NCBI RefSeq assembly: GCF_900090245.1
Contig: NZ_FMDN01000006.1
Span: 1 to 64,000, forward strand
Direction of reading: 5' to 3'
DNA length: 64,000 bases
DNA from: Micromonospora halophytica
GTDB taxonomy: Bacteria > Actinomycetota > Actinomycetes > Mycobacteriales > Micromonosporaceae
The stretch's first letter is position 1. The number at the start of each line of letters is the position of its first letter. Shown here piece after piece: positions 27,100 to 35,428 of the stretch. The notes beneath the pieces were generated by a model. The model saw nothing but the letters and a program-made list of their open reading frames with translations. It made no database searches and was not told the origin of the DNA. Position numbers and translations under genes: made by a program.

Positions 27100-27856
27100 C
27101 CGTGCCCCGAAGCCCGACGCCCCCGTGTACGAGGGTGCCGAGCGCCTGCAGAAGGTGCTCGCCGCCGCCGGTGTGGGCTCCCGGCGTGCCTGTGAGGACC
27201 TGATCTTCCGGCGTCGGGTCACCGTCAACGGGCGGGTCGCGCAGCTCGGCGACAAGGCCGATCCGACCCGGGACGTCATCCACGTCGACGGGGAGCGGTT
27301 GCAGGTCGACACCCGCCTGGTCTACCTGGCGATGAACAAGCCGCGCGGGGTGGTTTCCACGATGGCGGACGAGAAGGGACGTACGGCGCTCGCCGACTTC
27401 CTCGGCAACCGGGTGGAGCAGCGGGTCTACCACGTCGGGCGGCTCGACGCGGACAGCGAGGGCCTGCTGCTGCTCACCAACGACGGCACCCTGGCGCACC
27501 GGCTGATGCACCCGTCGTACGGGGTGCCGAAGACGTACCTGTGCGAGGTGTCCGGGCCGATCCCGCGCAACCTGGGCAAGCGGCTCGCGGCCGGGGTGGA
27601 GCTGGAGGACGGGCCGGTGACGGTCGACTCCTTCCGGGTGGTGGACACCCTGGGCAAGACCGCCCAGGTGGAGCTGACCCTGCACGAGGGGCGTAAGCAC
27701 ATCGTCCGGCGGCTGCTGGCCGAGGTGGGGCACCCGGTGGCCCGCCTGGTCCGTACCTCGATCGGGCCGATCCGCCTCGGTGACCTGCGGGCCGGGCGGA
27801 CCCGGCGGCTGACCAACGCGGAGGTCGCGGCCCTGTTCAAGGCCGTGGGTGACTGA
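27086..27856 (+). CDS. rluB: RluB-type 23S rRNA pseudouridine synthase
   Basis: 256 residues. The S4 domain (RLQKVLAAAGVGSRRACEDLI) is followed by the RsuA/RluB/E/F catalytic domain with the active Asp in GRLDADSEGLLLLTNDG near residue 112. HEGRKHIVRRLLAEVGHPV is near 205. It makes a pseudouridine in 23S rRNA (E. coli position 2605 for RluB). The ATG at 27086 has AGAAGAG 8 bases upstream and overlaps the scpB 3' end. The scpA-scpB-rluB-cmk-der order is conserved in actinobacteria. Confidence 0.92.
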   Translation: MRRDDRAPKPDAPVYEGAERLQKVLAAAGVGSRRACEDLIFRRRVTVNGRVAQLGDKADPTRDVIHVDGERLQVDTRLVYLAMNKPRGVVSTMADEKGRTALADFLGNRVEQRVYHVGRLDADSEGLLLLTNDGTLAHRLMHPSYGVPKTYLCEVSGPIPRNLGKRLAAGVELEDGPVTVDSFRVVDTLGKTAQVELTLHEGRKHIVRRLLAEVGHPVARLVRTSIGPIRLGDLRAGRTRRLTNAEVAALFKAVGD

Positions 27857-28051
27857 CCCCGCCGGGTGGGGTAACCGTGCCGGTAGGCTTCGACGCGGCC
27901 GGCGGGCCGGCGGGTGGCGCGGGGGGTCGCCTCCGGCGGTGTCACGCGTGGCCGGACCGCGCGGCGCGGGCATGATGGACGACGATGGACAACCGCTCAA
28001 CGGCACCGGAGATCACGGTGACCCGCGAGGTACGGGCTGAGGAGGACAACG

Positions 28052-28732
28052 GTGGAGGAAAACGTACGGACCGGGCGCTGCGTGGTCGCTGTGGACGGGC
28101 CGTCCGGTTCGGGTAAGTCCACCGTCTCGCGCCGGCTCGCTGCCGGCATCGGTGCCCGCTACCTCGACACCGGCGCGATGTACCGGGCGATCACCTGGGC
28201 GGTGCTGCGCTCCGGGGTCGACCTGACCGACGCCGAGTCGGTGGCCAAGGTCGCCGGTGAGGTCGACCTGCGCATCGGCACCGACCCGCAGGGGTACGGC
28301 GTGACCGCCGACGGCGTGAACGTCGACGCCGAGATCCGTGGCCCCGAGGTGACCGGCGCGGTGTCCGCCGTGGCCGCCGTGCCGGCGGTGCGTGCCCTCC
28401 TCGTCGCCCGGCAGCGTCAGATGATCGCCAACGCGGGCCGGATCGTGGTCGAGGGCCGCGACATCGGTTCCGTGGTGGCCCCCGACGCCGACCTGAAGGT
28501 CTACCTGACCGCCTCGGAGGCGGCGCGTGCCCGACGGCGCAGCGCGGAGGACGCGGTGGACGTCGCGGCGACCGCCGCCGACCTGGCCCGTCGGGACAAG
28601 CTCGACTCGACCCGCAAGGTCAACCCGTTGCAGCAGGCGCCCGACGCCGTGGAGCTGGACACCACCGAGCTGGGCATCGACGAGGTCGTCGCCGAGCTGC
28701 GCGAGCTGCTCACCGAGCGGGGAGTGGCATGA
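28052..28732 (+). CDS. cmk: cytidylate kinase
   Basis: 226 residues. The P-loop [16 protein letters not shown] is near residue 15. The CMP-binding signature [16 protein letters not shown] follows near 37, and [20 protein letters not shown] near 131. It phosphorylates CMP and dCMP. The GTG at 28052 is preceded by GAGGAGGACAAC. The 195-base gap after rluB shows no gene; it may hold a promoter. Its stop overlaps der (ATGA). Confidence 0.95.
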   Translation: MEENVRTGRCVVAVDGPSGSGKSTVSRRLAAGIGARYLDTGAMYRAITWAVLRSGVDLTDAESVAKVAGEVDLRIGTDPQGYGVTADGVNVDAEIRGPEVTGAVSAVAAVPAVRALLVARQRQMIANAGRIVVEGRDIGSVVAPDADLKVYLTASEAARARRRSAEDAVDVAATAADLARRDKLDSTRKVNPLQQAPDAVELDTTELGIDEVVAELRELLTERGVA

Positions 28733-30135
28733 GCGACGACAACGGTGGCTGGGTGGAGCTGCGCGAGCCGGATCTCGACGTCGAGGAGCCGTCCGGGCCG
28801 CAGCCGGTGGTGGCCGTGGTCGGCCGTCCGAACGTGGGCAAGTCCACCCTGGTCAACCGGATCATCGGCCGCCGCCAGGCGGTCGTCGAGGACATTCCCG
28901 GGGTGACCCGGGACCGGGTCCCGTACGACGCGCAGTGGAACGGCCGGTCGTTCACCGTGGTGGACACCGGTGGCTGGGAGCCCGACGCCCGGGACCGCGC
29001 CGCGGCGATCGCCGCGCAGGCCGAGATCGCTGTCGCCACCGCCGACGTGGTGGTCTTCGTGGTTGACGCGATGGTCGGGTCGACCGATGTGGACGAGGCC
29101 GCGGTGAAGATGCTGCGCCGGAGCGCCAAGCCGGTCATCCTGGTGGCCAACAAGACCGACAACACCGCCATCGAGATGGAGGCGACCTCGCTCTGGTCGC
29201 TCGGCCTCGGTGAGCCGTACCCGGTCTCCGCGCTGCACGGCCGGGGTTCGGGTGAACTGCTCGACGCCATCATGGACGCGCTGCCCGAGGCGCCGAAGAT
29301 CGTCGAGAACCGCCCGCGCGGCCCGCGCCGGGTGGCGCTGGTCGGCCGCCCCAACGTCGGCAAGTCGAGCCTGCTGAACCGCTTCTCCGGTGAGGAGCGG
29401 GCGGTGGTCGACTCGGTCGCCGGCACCACCGTCGACCCGGTCGACAGCCTGGTGCAGATCGGCGGGGAGACCTGGCAGCTGGTGGACACCGCCGGTCTGC
29501 GCAAGCGGGTCGGCAAGGCCTCCGGCACCGAGTACTACGCCAGCCTGCGGACCGCCTCGGCGATCGAGGCGGCCGAGGTCGCCGTAGTGCTGCTCGACTC
29601 CAGCGAGGTCATCAGCGAGCAGGACCAGCGCATCCTCTCCATGGTCGTCGAGGCCGGCCGGGCCCTGGTGATCGCCTTCAACAAGTGGGACCTGGTCGAC
29701 GCCGACCGCCGGTACTACCTGGACAAGGAGATCGACCGGGAGCTGCGCCGCATCCCGTGGGCGATCCGGCTGAACCTGTCGGCCCAGACCGGCCGGGCGG
29801 TGGACAAGCTCGCGCCGGCGCTGCGCAAGGCCCTCGCGAGCTGGGAGACCCGGGTGCCGACCGCGCAGCTCAACCAGTGGCTCACCGCGCTGGTGCAGGC
29901 CACCCCGCACCCGGTGCGTGGTGGCCGGGCCCCGAAGATCCTCTTCGCGACCCAGGCGGGCGTCGCCCCGCCCCGGTTCGTGCTCTTCACCACCGCGCCG
30001 CTGGACGCGGGCTACCAGCGCTTCGTCGAGCGCAAGCTGCGCGAGGAGTTCGGCTTCGAGGGCAGCCCGGTGGAGATCTCCGTACGCCCGCGCAAGAAGC
30101 TCGGTCCCGGCGGCCGGGGCAAGGCGCACGGCTGA
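28729..30135 (+). CDS. der: ribosome-assembly GTPase Der (EngA)
   Basis: 468 residues with two tandem GTPase domains. The first G1 motif is [12 protein letters not shown] near residue 33 and the second [12 protein letters not shown] near 206. The G4 motifs are NKTD and NKWD. The C-terminal KH-like domain begins near residue 395 and ends [16 protein letters not shown]. Der acts in 50S subunit assembly. It is coupled to cmk by ATGA overlap and followed by a strong terminator. Confidence 0.97.
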   Translation: MSDDNGGWVELREPDLDVEEPSGPQPVVAVVGRPNVGKSTLVNRIIGRRQAVVEDIPGVTRDRVPYDAQWNGRSFTVVDTGGWEPDARDRAAAIAAQAEIAVATADVVVFVVDAMVGSTDVDEAAVKMLRRSAKPVILVANKTDNTAIEMEATSLWSLGLGEPYPVSALHGRGSGELLDAIMDALPEAPKIVENRPRGPRRVALVGRPNVGKSSLLNRFSGEERAVVDSVAGTTVDPVDSLVQIGGETWQLVDTAGLRKRVGKASGTEYYASLRTASAIEAAEVAVVLLDSSEVISEQDQRILSMVVEAGRALVIAFNKWDLVDADRRYYLDKEIDRELRRIPWAIRLNLSAQTGRAVDKLAPALRKALASWETRVPTAQLNQWLTALVQATPHPVRGGRAPKILFATQAGVAPPRFVLFTTAPLDAGYQRFVERKLREEFGFEGSPVEISVRPRKKLGPGGRGKAHG

Positions 30136-30149
30136 TCCTGGCACACCGG

Positions 30150-30182
30150 ACGCCGGGTGGAGCAGCACGCTCCACCCGGCGT
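30150..30182 (+). terminator. terminator after der
   Basis: A 14-bp perfect stem (30150-30163 with 30169-30182), a 5-base loop, then TTCCCTT. It closes the housekeeping block; the following DNA is accessory. The next 180 bases contain two CCTAGG sites and no gene that I can support. Confidence 0.88.
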
Positions 30183-30312
30183 TTCCCTTCGCCCACCCTC
30201 CTAGGACGCCCTAGGGATGGTGACACGGCGCGTCGACGACGGGGACGCCGTCCGGGCGGGGCGGGTGGTCTCCGTCGGAAGGCATCCACCGACCCTGGCC
30301 GCCAGTTCATCG

Positions 30313-30324
30313 ACGCGTAGGGTC
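30313..30324 (+). promoter_or_regulatory. possible promoter box, copy 1
   Basis: The 12-mer ACGCGTAGGGTC contains a TAGGGT -10-like hexamer 42-47 bases before the small broken gene at 30366. The same 12-mer occurs just upstream of the M55 peptidase (31034-31045). Confidence 0.35.
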
Positions 30325-30365
30325 GGTCACACGGACGAAGACCGCGAACATTTCGCCGGGCAGCT

Positions 30366-30661
30366 GTGGCGCTGCCGGTTCATGAACTGGTTGACGTCTT
30401 GCAGTGGGTCTTGCCGAGCTACACGGAAGCGGGAGACGGCCTACGAAGGATGTGGGTCCTGGCGACCGCGATTCAAGCTGAGGATCAGCCGGACCGCCAG
30501 ACCTGGCTCTGGTCGCCTGGCCTGACCGTGACCATTACGACGGTGGCCTGGGACCCGACCAGGGTTTGTGGGAGGACGGCCACTGCGCAGTGTGCGAGAT
30601 CGAGGTGATTTCGCATGCCAAGCGGGCGTACTGCCCCGTGTGGGGCTCCAGGTGTGCCTGA
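30366..30661 (+). pseudogene. frameshifted small gene with C-terminal Cys cluster
   Basis: The first frame from GTG 30366 reads VALPVHELVDVLQWVLPSY and continues protein-like for ~40 residues. After about 30490 the sensible reading moves to another frame (LALVAWPDRDHYDGGLGPDQ) and ends with CAVCEIEV...YCPVWGSRC and a stop at 30659-30661. The C-x2-C plus later Cys pair suggests a zinc-ribbon end. Either a single-base change has broken a ~95-residue gene or there is a sequencing error. No family recognised. Confidence 0.35.
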
Positions 30662-30684
30662 CCTGAGGCCATTCCGACGAGGGT

Positions 30685-30960
30685 CGCTGGTCAGCGACCC
30701 GGTCGATCGGGATCAGTGTGCCGTCGAGGACTGTGTAGGCCGGCGGGCCTTTGCGCGATCCGTTACGGATGCCCATGAACGAACCCTCAACCGCTTCGAA
30801 CCACAGCCGCATCGCCGAGCCGGCGCCGGCTCGGCGAAGATCACGGTCCACGATCCACGGGGCACTTGTGTTCCCAATTGGTCGACCTGGACGTGTATCC
30901 CGAATCGTGACGGCGGTCCTGAGTCTCGACCCCAAAGAACCGGTTGCTGTACTTCGCTGT
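30685..30960 (-). pseudogene. IS5-family transposase remnant
   Basis: The minus strand around 30690-30775 reads AYTVLDGTLIPIDRVADQRP, the conserved strand of IS5/DDE_Tnp_4 transposases where the first catalytic Asp lies (VLDGTLIPID). Upstream residues (EAVEGSFMGIRNGSRKG) are less recognisable. Downstream the SGKHKRHG continuation is missing, so only a fragment remains. No terminal inverted repeats or target duplications are visible. It marks past insertion in the der-tRNA interval. Confidence 0.6.
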
Positions 30961-31033
30961 TGCAAGATCAGAAAGGGTCACCCGGGATATCCGAATGGAC
31001 TCTGACCTGCGTAGATCGACCGTTGCGCCAAGA

Positions 31034-31045
31034 ACGCGTAGGGTC
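31034..31045 (+). promoter_or_regulatory. probable promoter box of the M55 peptidase gene, copy 2
   Basis: ACGCGTAGGGTC, with TAGGGT at 31039-31044 ending 9 bases before the ATG; TCGACC at 31017-31022 gives a 16-base spacer to a -35-like box. The short distance and lack of a ribosome site suggest a nearly leaderless mRNA. Confidence 0.4.
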
Positions 31046-31053
31046 CTGGATCC

Positions 31054-31881
31054 ATGAAGGTCCTGATCTCTGTAGACATGGAAGGCATCTCGGGGATCGT
31101 GCATCCCACCGAGACGAACCCGGATCGGTACGACTATGAGCGCGGCCGGGTCTTGATGACGGCCGAGGCGAACGCAGTGATTGCCGGTGTTTTCGACGCC
31201 GAGCCCGACGCCGTGGTGTGGGTCGTCGACGCACACGGACCGTTCCGGAACATCCTGCCGGAGGACCTCGACCGGCGTGCTCACCTCGTGCGAGGCAAAC
31301 CCCGTCCGCTGGGCATGCTCGCTGGGCTGGACGAGCACACGGATGCCGTTATGTTCATCGGCTATCACGCTCGGGCCAGCGCCGGGCCCGCCGTGCTGGC
31401 GCACACGATGAGTGGCGACATTCTCGACGTGCGGGTGGCCGGACGGTCGCTGGGCGAAATCGGCCTCAACGCCGCCATGGCGGGACACCTGGACACGCCG
31501 GTCGTTCTGCTCAGCGGGGACGATACCGCCTGCATGGAATTCAGTGAGCTGGTGCCCTCGGCGGTCACCGTCGCCGTCAAGCAGGCCCTGGGTCAGGCCG
31601 CCGCGGTGGCCCTACACCCGCAAGAGGCACGGGAGCGGCTGCGCCGCGCTGCCGCCGATGCAATCACCCAGCGCGCATCGATCCCCCCGCCGAAGATAGC
31701 CGGGCCGTTAGACGTCGAGGTCGACCTGTACGGCCCTTACATGGTCGACCTCGCCGTTCTGGTGCCGGGTGTGACCCGCGTCGGCGGGGGCCAAACGGTC
31801 GCCTTCCACGCCGCTGACTTCGCCGACGCCTATCGGCTAGTTCAACTGCTTGTCCAACTCGCCACTATCAAACCCGGCTAG
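31054..31881 (+). CDS. M55-family D-aminopeptidase-like peptidase
   Basis: 275 residues. The N-terminal zinc-ligand signature ISVDMEGISGIVHP near residue 5 is diagnostic of the DppA/M55 family. DAHGPFRNILPE, FIGYHARASAGPAVLAHT and the NAAMAGHL...GDD region fit the rest of the fold. DppA cleaves D-amino-acid-containing peptides; the natural substrate here is unknown. No transport or peptide-uptake genes are adjacent. It lies between an IS remnant and a tRNA gene, in slightly lower-GC DNA, and may have been acquired by transfer. Confidence 0.85.
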   Translation: MKVLISVDMEGISGIVHPTETNPDRYDYERGRVLMTAEANAVIAGVFDAEPDAVVWVVDAHGPFRNILPEDLDRRAHLVRGKPRPLGMLAGLDEHTDAVMFIGYHARASAGPAVLAHTMSGDILDVRVAGRSLGEIGLNAAMAGHLDTPVVLLSGDDTACMEFSELVPSAVTVAVKQALGQAAAVALHPQEARERLRRAAADAITQRASIPPPKIAGPLDVEVDLYGPYMVDLAVLVPGVTRVGGGQTVAFHAADFADAYRLVQLLVQLATIKPG

Positions 31882-31965
31882 CGCGGGAAGCGGCCTTCCG
31901 CCCGTGCTGCCGGCCGGCCCGGCTGATGCCGGCCGCAGGTCGCCAGTTGGCCGGGCCCTGCCGGC

Positions 31966-31986
31966 GCGGCCCGCTTTGCGGGCCGC
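31966..31986 (+). terminator. terminator after the M55 gene
   Basis: A 9-bp perfect stem (GCGGCCCGC / GCGGGCCGC) with a TTT loop, 85 bases after the stop. The 31882-32100 gap also contains two TTGACC-containing short palindromes (around 32034-32049) and no supported gene. Confidence 0.6.
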
Positions 31987-32100
31987 CTTGACGAAGTGAA
32001 GAGAGCAACTGGCAGGGACAAATGCTGACCCTTGGCTTGACCCTGGTCAAGATGCGCCAGCCGCCGCCAACTTGACCGATCTTGGTCCCCAGATGCGGAC

Positions 32101-32131
32101 GAGGGCCGATCCAAGTGTTGGATCAGCCCTC
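32101..32131 (-). terminator. terminator of tRNA-Pro
   Basis: Inverted repeat GAGGGC-C-GATCCA / TGGATC-A-GCCCTC with one internal mismatch and a 5-base loop, 9 bases beyond the tRNA 3' end on the minus strand. Confidence 0.75.
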
Positions 32132-32140
32132 TGAGCTGCG

Positions 32141-32214
<74 letters not shown>

Positions 32215-32312
32215 ATGCTCCCGCGCGGTGCTCGCCGCGACAGCCGGTACAGCTTAGCGCAGGATCTTCGTTCCACGCGCAGGGCCCCCCGCCGCGTCGC
32301 GGCGGCCCGGCG

Positions 32313-32993
32313 TCACTCGTACGGGTCGCGGGGTGCCGGCACCTGCCGCCAGCTCTCCACCTCCAGGTAGGGGATCTCGAAGTCGTTGACCGGGTCCCGC
32401 CCGAGCTGGCTGCTGTAGCGGCCGGTCACCTCGATCCAGGTGTCGTCGGCGAGGCCGGCCGGCGTGTTACCGCTCAGGGCGACCTTGGTGGGCAGGCCGT
32501 CGGCGGCGCAGCAGGAGAGCCGCATCCGGGTCAGTACGGGCCGCCCGTCCCGGCCGGCGACGGTGAAGCCGGTGACCTTGACCCGCCGGTCACCGATCGA
32601 CTGTCCCTTGTCGAACACCGCCCGGACGGCGTAGTCGTACACGGTGATGACGGCCGGGTCGCCGTCGGGCAGCGGCGGGTACTCGGGCAGCTTCCCGGCG
32701 GCGAGTGAGGTGCCGGACTGGTTGGCCGCGTACGCGCCGAGGGCCGGTGGGGCGACCAGCAGCAGGCCCAGCGCCGGCAGGATGAGCAGCCAGGCGACCC
32801 TTGGCTCGTGGTGCCCGTGCCCGTCGTGGTCGTCGTGGTGTTCGTCGTCGGAGGCCGCGTCGGCTGGGGTGGCCCGGTGCAGTGCGGGGCGCAGTTCCTC
32901 CTTGACGTAGCGCAGGTAGAGGTCGGTGAGGCTGGCGCGCAGCACCGCCCCGCCGAGCAGGAGCAGGACGCACGCCTGGGCCTGACGGTTCAC
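32313..32993 (-). CDS. TIGR03943-type (YcgQ-like) permease-associated protein
   Basis: 226 residues. Two N-terminal membrane helices (ACVLLLLGGAVLRASLTDLY and VAWLLILPALGLLLVAPPAL) flank a His/Asp-rich loop (DDEHHDDHDGHGHH) that could bind metal. A periplasmic domain has the CCAADGLP pair and ends in SWRQVPAPRDPYE. The GTG start overlaps the stop of the upstream permease, a pairing typical of the YcgR/YcgQ two-gene system. Function unproven. Given the decayed zinc-sparing genes nearby and the His-rich loop, zinc-related transport is a reasonable guess. Confidence 0.8.
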   Translation of the reverse strand: MNRQAQACVLLLLGGAVLRASLTDLYLRYVKEELRPALHRATPADAASDDEHHDDHDGHGHHEPRVAWLLILPALGLLLVAPPALGAYAANQSGTSLAAGKLPEYPPLPDGDPAVITVYDYAVRAVFDKGQSIGDRRVKVTGFTVAGRDGRPVLTRMRLSCCAADGLPTKVALSGNTPAGLADDTWIEVTGRYSSQLGRDPVNDFEIPYLEVESWRQVPAPRDPYE

Positions 32994-34108
32994 AGCAGCA
33001 CCATCCCGGTGACGGCGGCGACGACGACCGCGACGACGAACGTGGTGGGGGCGAAGCGGGCGGCGAAGCCGCGTCCGAAGATCCCGGTCTGCATGGCGAT
33101 CAGCTTGAGGTCGACCATCGGCCCGACCACCAGGAAGGCCAGCCGGGCGGTGAGCGAGAACTGCGACAGCGAGGCGGCGACGAAGGCGTCGGCCTCCGAG
33201 CAGATGGACAGCAGGACCGCGAGCACCGCCAGCGCCAGGATCGCGAGCGCCGGCTGGTCGGCGAGGGCCTGCAACCAGCGCTCCGGCACCAGGACGTTGA
33301 TGCTGGCGGCGGCCATCGCCCCGATGACGAGGAACCCGCCGGCGTGCACGACGTCGTGCCGCACCGCCGACCAGAACGCCTTGGCGCGCGAGGTGTCGTC
33401 GAGGTCGGGTCGGCGCGGCAGGCGGATCCAGTCGGCCCGGCCGAGGCGCAGCCAAAGCCAGCCCATCACCATGGCGACGACGAGGCTGGCCACCGCCCGG
33501 CCGACGACCATCTCCGGGTTGGCGGGGAAGGCCACCGCAGTGGCGGTCAGCACGATCGGATTGATCGCCGGGGCGGCGAGCAGGAAGGCCAGCGCGGCGG
33601 CCGGGGTGACGCCCCGGCGGATCAGGGAACCGGCGATCGGCACCGATCCGCACTCACAGCCGGGCAGCACCACCCCGGCGGCACTGGCCACCGGCACGGC
33701 CAGGGCGGGATGGCGGGGCAGGGCGCGGGCCCAGAAGGAGCGGGGGACGAAGACCGCGATGGCTGCCGAGAGTAGGACGCCGAAGACCAGGAACGGTACG
33801 GCCTGCACCATCACCGAGACGAAGACGGTGGTCCAGGTGGCGAGCGAGGGCGTGGCGAGCAGCCCGGCGAGGGGCTGGCGCAGGACGATCAGGAGGATCA
33901 GCACTGCGGCGAGCACCTCGACCGAGCCGATCCGGCCGGGGAACCTGCCGCTCTCCGCCGACGGTGGACCGGGCGTGTCGCCGTTCGTTGGTGTCCTGTC
34001 CGAGGGTGCCGCGAGGGCCGGGCCGGGGCCGGCGTCGAGTGCCGGCGCGGTGTCGTCGGGTCGGGCGGTTCCGGGATCGGCGGCACCGGTGCGCTCGGGT
34101 GCGACCAC
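32990..34108 (-). CDS. DUF318/ArsP-type permease (YcgR-like)
   Basis: 372 residues. A disordered N-terminal ~70 residues precede about eight transmembrane helices. GCECGSVPIAGSLIRRGVTP near residue 160 and CSEADAFVAASLSQF near 305 are hallmarks of this permease family. I chose the GTG at 34108 because GGAGA precedes it by 6 bases; longer ORFs lack such a site. It is coupled to the TIGR03943 gene. The substrate is unknown; relatives move organoarsenicals or metals. A relic of ribosomal protein L31 lies just upstream on the same strand. Confidence 0.82.
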   Translation of the reverse strand: MVAPERTGAADPGTARPDDTAPALDAGPGPALAAPSDRTPTNGDTPGPPSAESGRFPGRIGSVEVLAAVLILLIVLRQPLAGLLATPSLATWTTVFVSVMVQAVPFLVFGVLLSAAIAVFVPRSFWARALPRHPALAVPVASAAGVVLPGCECGSVPIAGSLIRRGVTPAAALAFLLAAPAINPIVLTATAVAFPANPEMVVGRAVASLVVAMVMGWLWLRLGRADWIRLPRRPDLDDTSRAKAFWSAVRHDVVHAGGFLVIGAMAAASINVLVPERWLQALADQPALAILALAVLAVLLSICSEADAFVAASLSQFSLTARLAFLVVGPMVDLKLIAMQTGIFGRGFAARFAPTTFVVAVVVAAVTGMVLL

Positions 34109-34279
34109 GTCGTCTCCGTTCTTGCGAGCGGCGGGGCGGGCGGTCGGACCTGCCGCGGTGCTGGCGCGCGCGGGTTGTCGGCCCGCCGCGCGGCGTCGCC
34201 GGTGCCGTGCGGGCCACAGTGTATCCAGCGGCGTCGTCTGCCCCGAGTGGTGCGCGCGCACCGCGCCGCGCGGGTCATT

Positions 34280-34475
34280 CGGTCTTGCGGGGGTCCGCGC
34301 CGGGTTTGCCTGACCCGGAACCTCTCCACCCGGCCCTCGGTGTCGAGCAGCCGCTGCCGCCCGTCGAGGATGGGTGGTTGGCGGGGGAGAACTCCACGTC
34401 GATGACGGGTAGGCCGGGTGATCCCATGCGGGGGCCACCGTCGGCGAATTCCGCGGAATGGACCGCTGTCGTCCA
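34280..34475 (-). pseudogene. rpmE2: relic of ribosomal protein L31 type B
   Basis: The minus strand reads LPVIDVEFSPANHPSSTGG and then, after a single-base frameshift near 34357, RQRLLDTEGRVERFRVRQ. Together these match the second half of zinc-independent L31 (PVIDVE...SHPFYTG.QRLLDTEGRVEKF). The N-terminal half is not recognisable, so the gene is dead. Type B L31 paralogues are usually Zur-regulated. No Zur box was found. The rest of the 34109-34647 interval shows nothing I can support. Confidence 0.65.
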
Positions 34476-34647
34476 TCCGCAGATGGGTCGGAACCCTAGT
34501 ACCTGAGAGCTACGGGACACCCACCAACCCGACCCGACCCGCTCTGAACAGCGAATACGCGCCGGCCGGAGATCGTATTGGAGAGTGACGACGGCAGGTC
34601 CGTCGCTGCCTAGATTCGGCACGAACCATTCGGAGAAGGAGGATGCG

Positions 34648-35376
34648 TTGATCCGTTCATCGGTGGCCGCGCGATCGTCGCGTGCGGAAATCACCTTGCA
34701 GCACGTCTGCCAGCTGTACCGCAGATACCAGGACGACCTCCGAGTCGTACGGAAGGAACAGCGCGAGTTGCGGACCGCGTGTCCGGAAATGAAGACCCAA
34801 CTTGACGACCTCGAGGCGGAGATCACCTACCTGCTGATGCGGGAAGAGCGGCCCGCGACCGTGGTGGAGATCGGATCGCTGCACGGGTGGTCCACCACGT
34901 GGATCCTGCGGGCGCTGCGCGACAACCGGGCCGGCGCGCTCGTCACCCACGACCTGATCGACAACGCCCGGCACAACGTGCCCGCCGAGCTCGCCGAAGG
35001 GCGTTGGACGTTCGTGCCGGGCGATGCCCGGGAGACGCTGCGCGGCCACCGGCACAGCATCGACCACCTCTTCATCGACGCCGCGCACACCGCGTCCTTC
35101 GCCCGCTGGTTCGTCGGCGAGCTCTTCCCGACGGTCCGGGCCGGGACCACGGTGAGCGTCCACGACGTCTTCCACAGGCGGCGGCCCTGGCCGGTCAGCG
35201 AGGGCCGGGTGGTGCTGTCCTGGCTCGCGAACAACGGCGCCGGATACTTCACCCCGTCCCGCCTCGCGGCCGCACGGGTCAACCGAGAGCTCAAGGAACT
35301 GAAGCAGCGCCTCGGCCTGCTGAAGCCTGTCCACGACGGCCTCGACGATCCCATGCTGTTCTTTCGGATGCCCTGA
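34648..35376 (+). CDS. class I SAM-dependent methyltransferase (CmcI-like)
   Basis: 242 residues. A coiled N-terminus (residues ~20-60) is followed by the SAM motif VVEIGSLHGWSTTWILRAL near 73. LVTHDLID and HLFIDAAHTASFARWF (metal-type Asp region) follow, then SVHDVFH. This pattern fits Methyltransf_24/cephalosporin-hydroxylase-like O-methyltransferases. The TTG at 34648 has a strong AAGGAGG 5 bases upstream, which decides the start over a longer reading. Substrate unknown. Possibly cotranscribed with the two-component system 50 bases downstream. Confidence 0.8.
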   Translation: MIRSSVAARSSRAEITLQHVCQLYRRYQDDLRVVRKEQRELRTACPEMKTQLDDLEAEITYLLMREERPATVVEIGSLHGWSTTWILRALRDNRAGALVTHDLIDNARHNVPAELAEGRWTFVPGDARETLRGHRHSIDHLFIDAAHTASFARWFVGELFPTVRAGTTVSVHDVFHRRRPWPVSEGRVVLSWLANNGAGYFTPSRLAAARVNRELKELKQRLGLLKPVHDGLDDPMLFFRMP

Positions 35377-35428
35377 TCTCGCGTCCGGGTGCTTACATGT
35401 CAGCGCGGACATCGATCAGGAGGTACGG

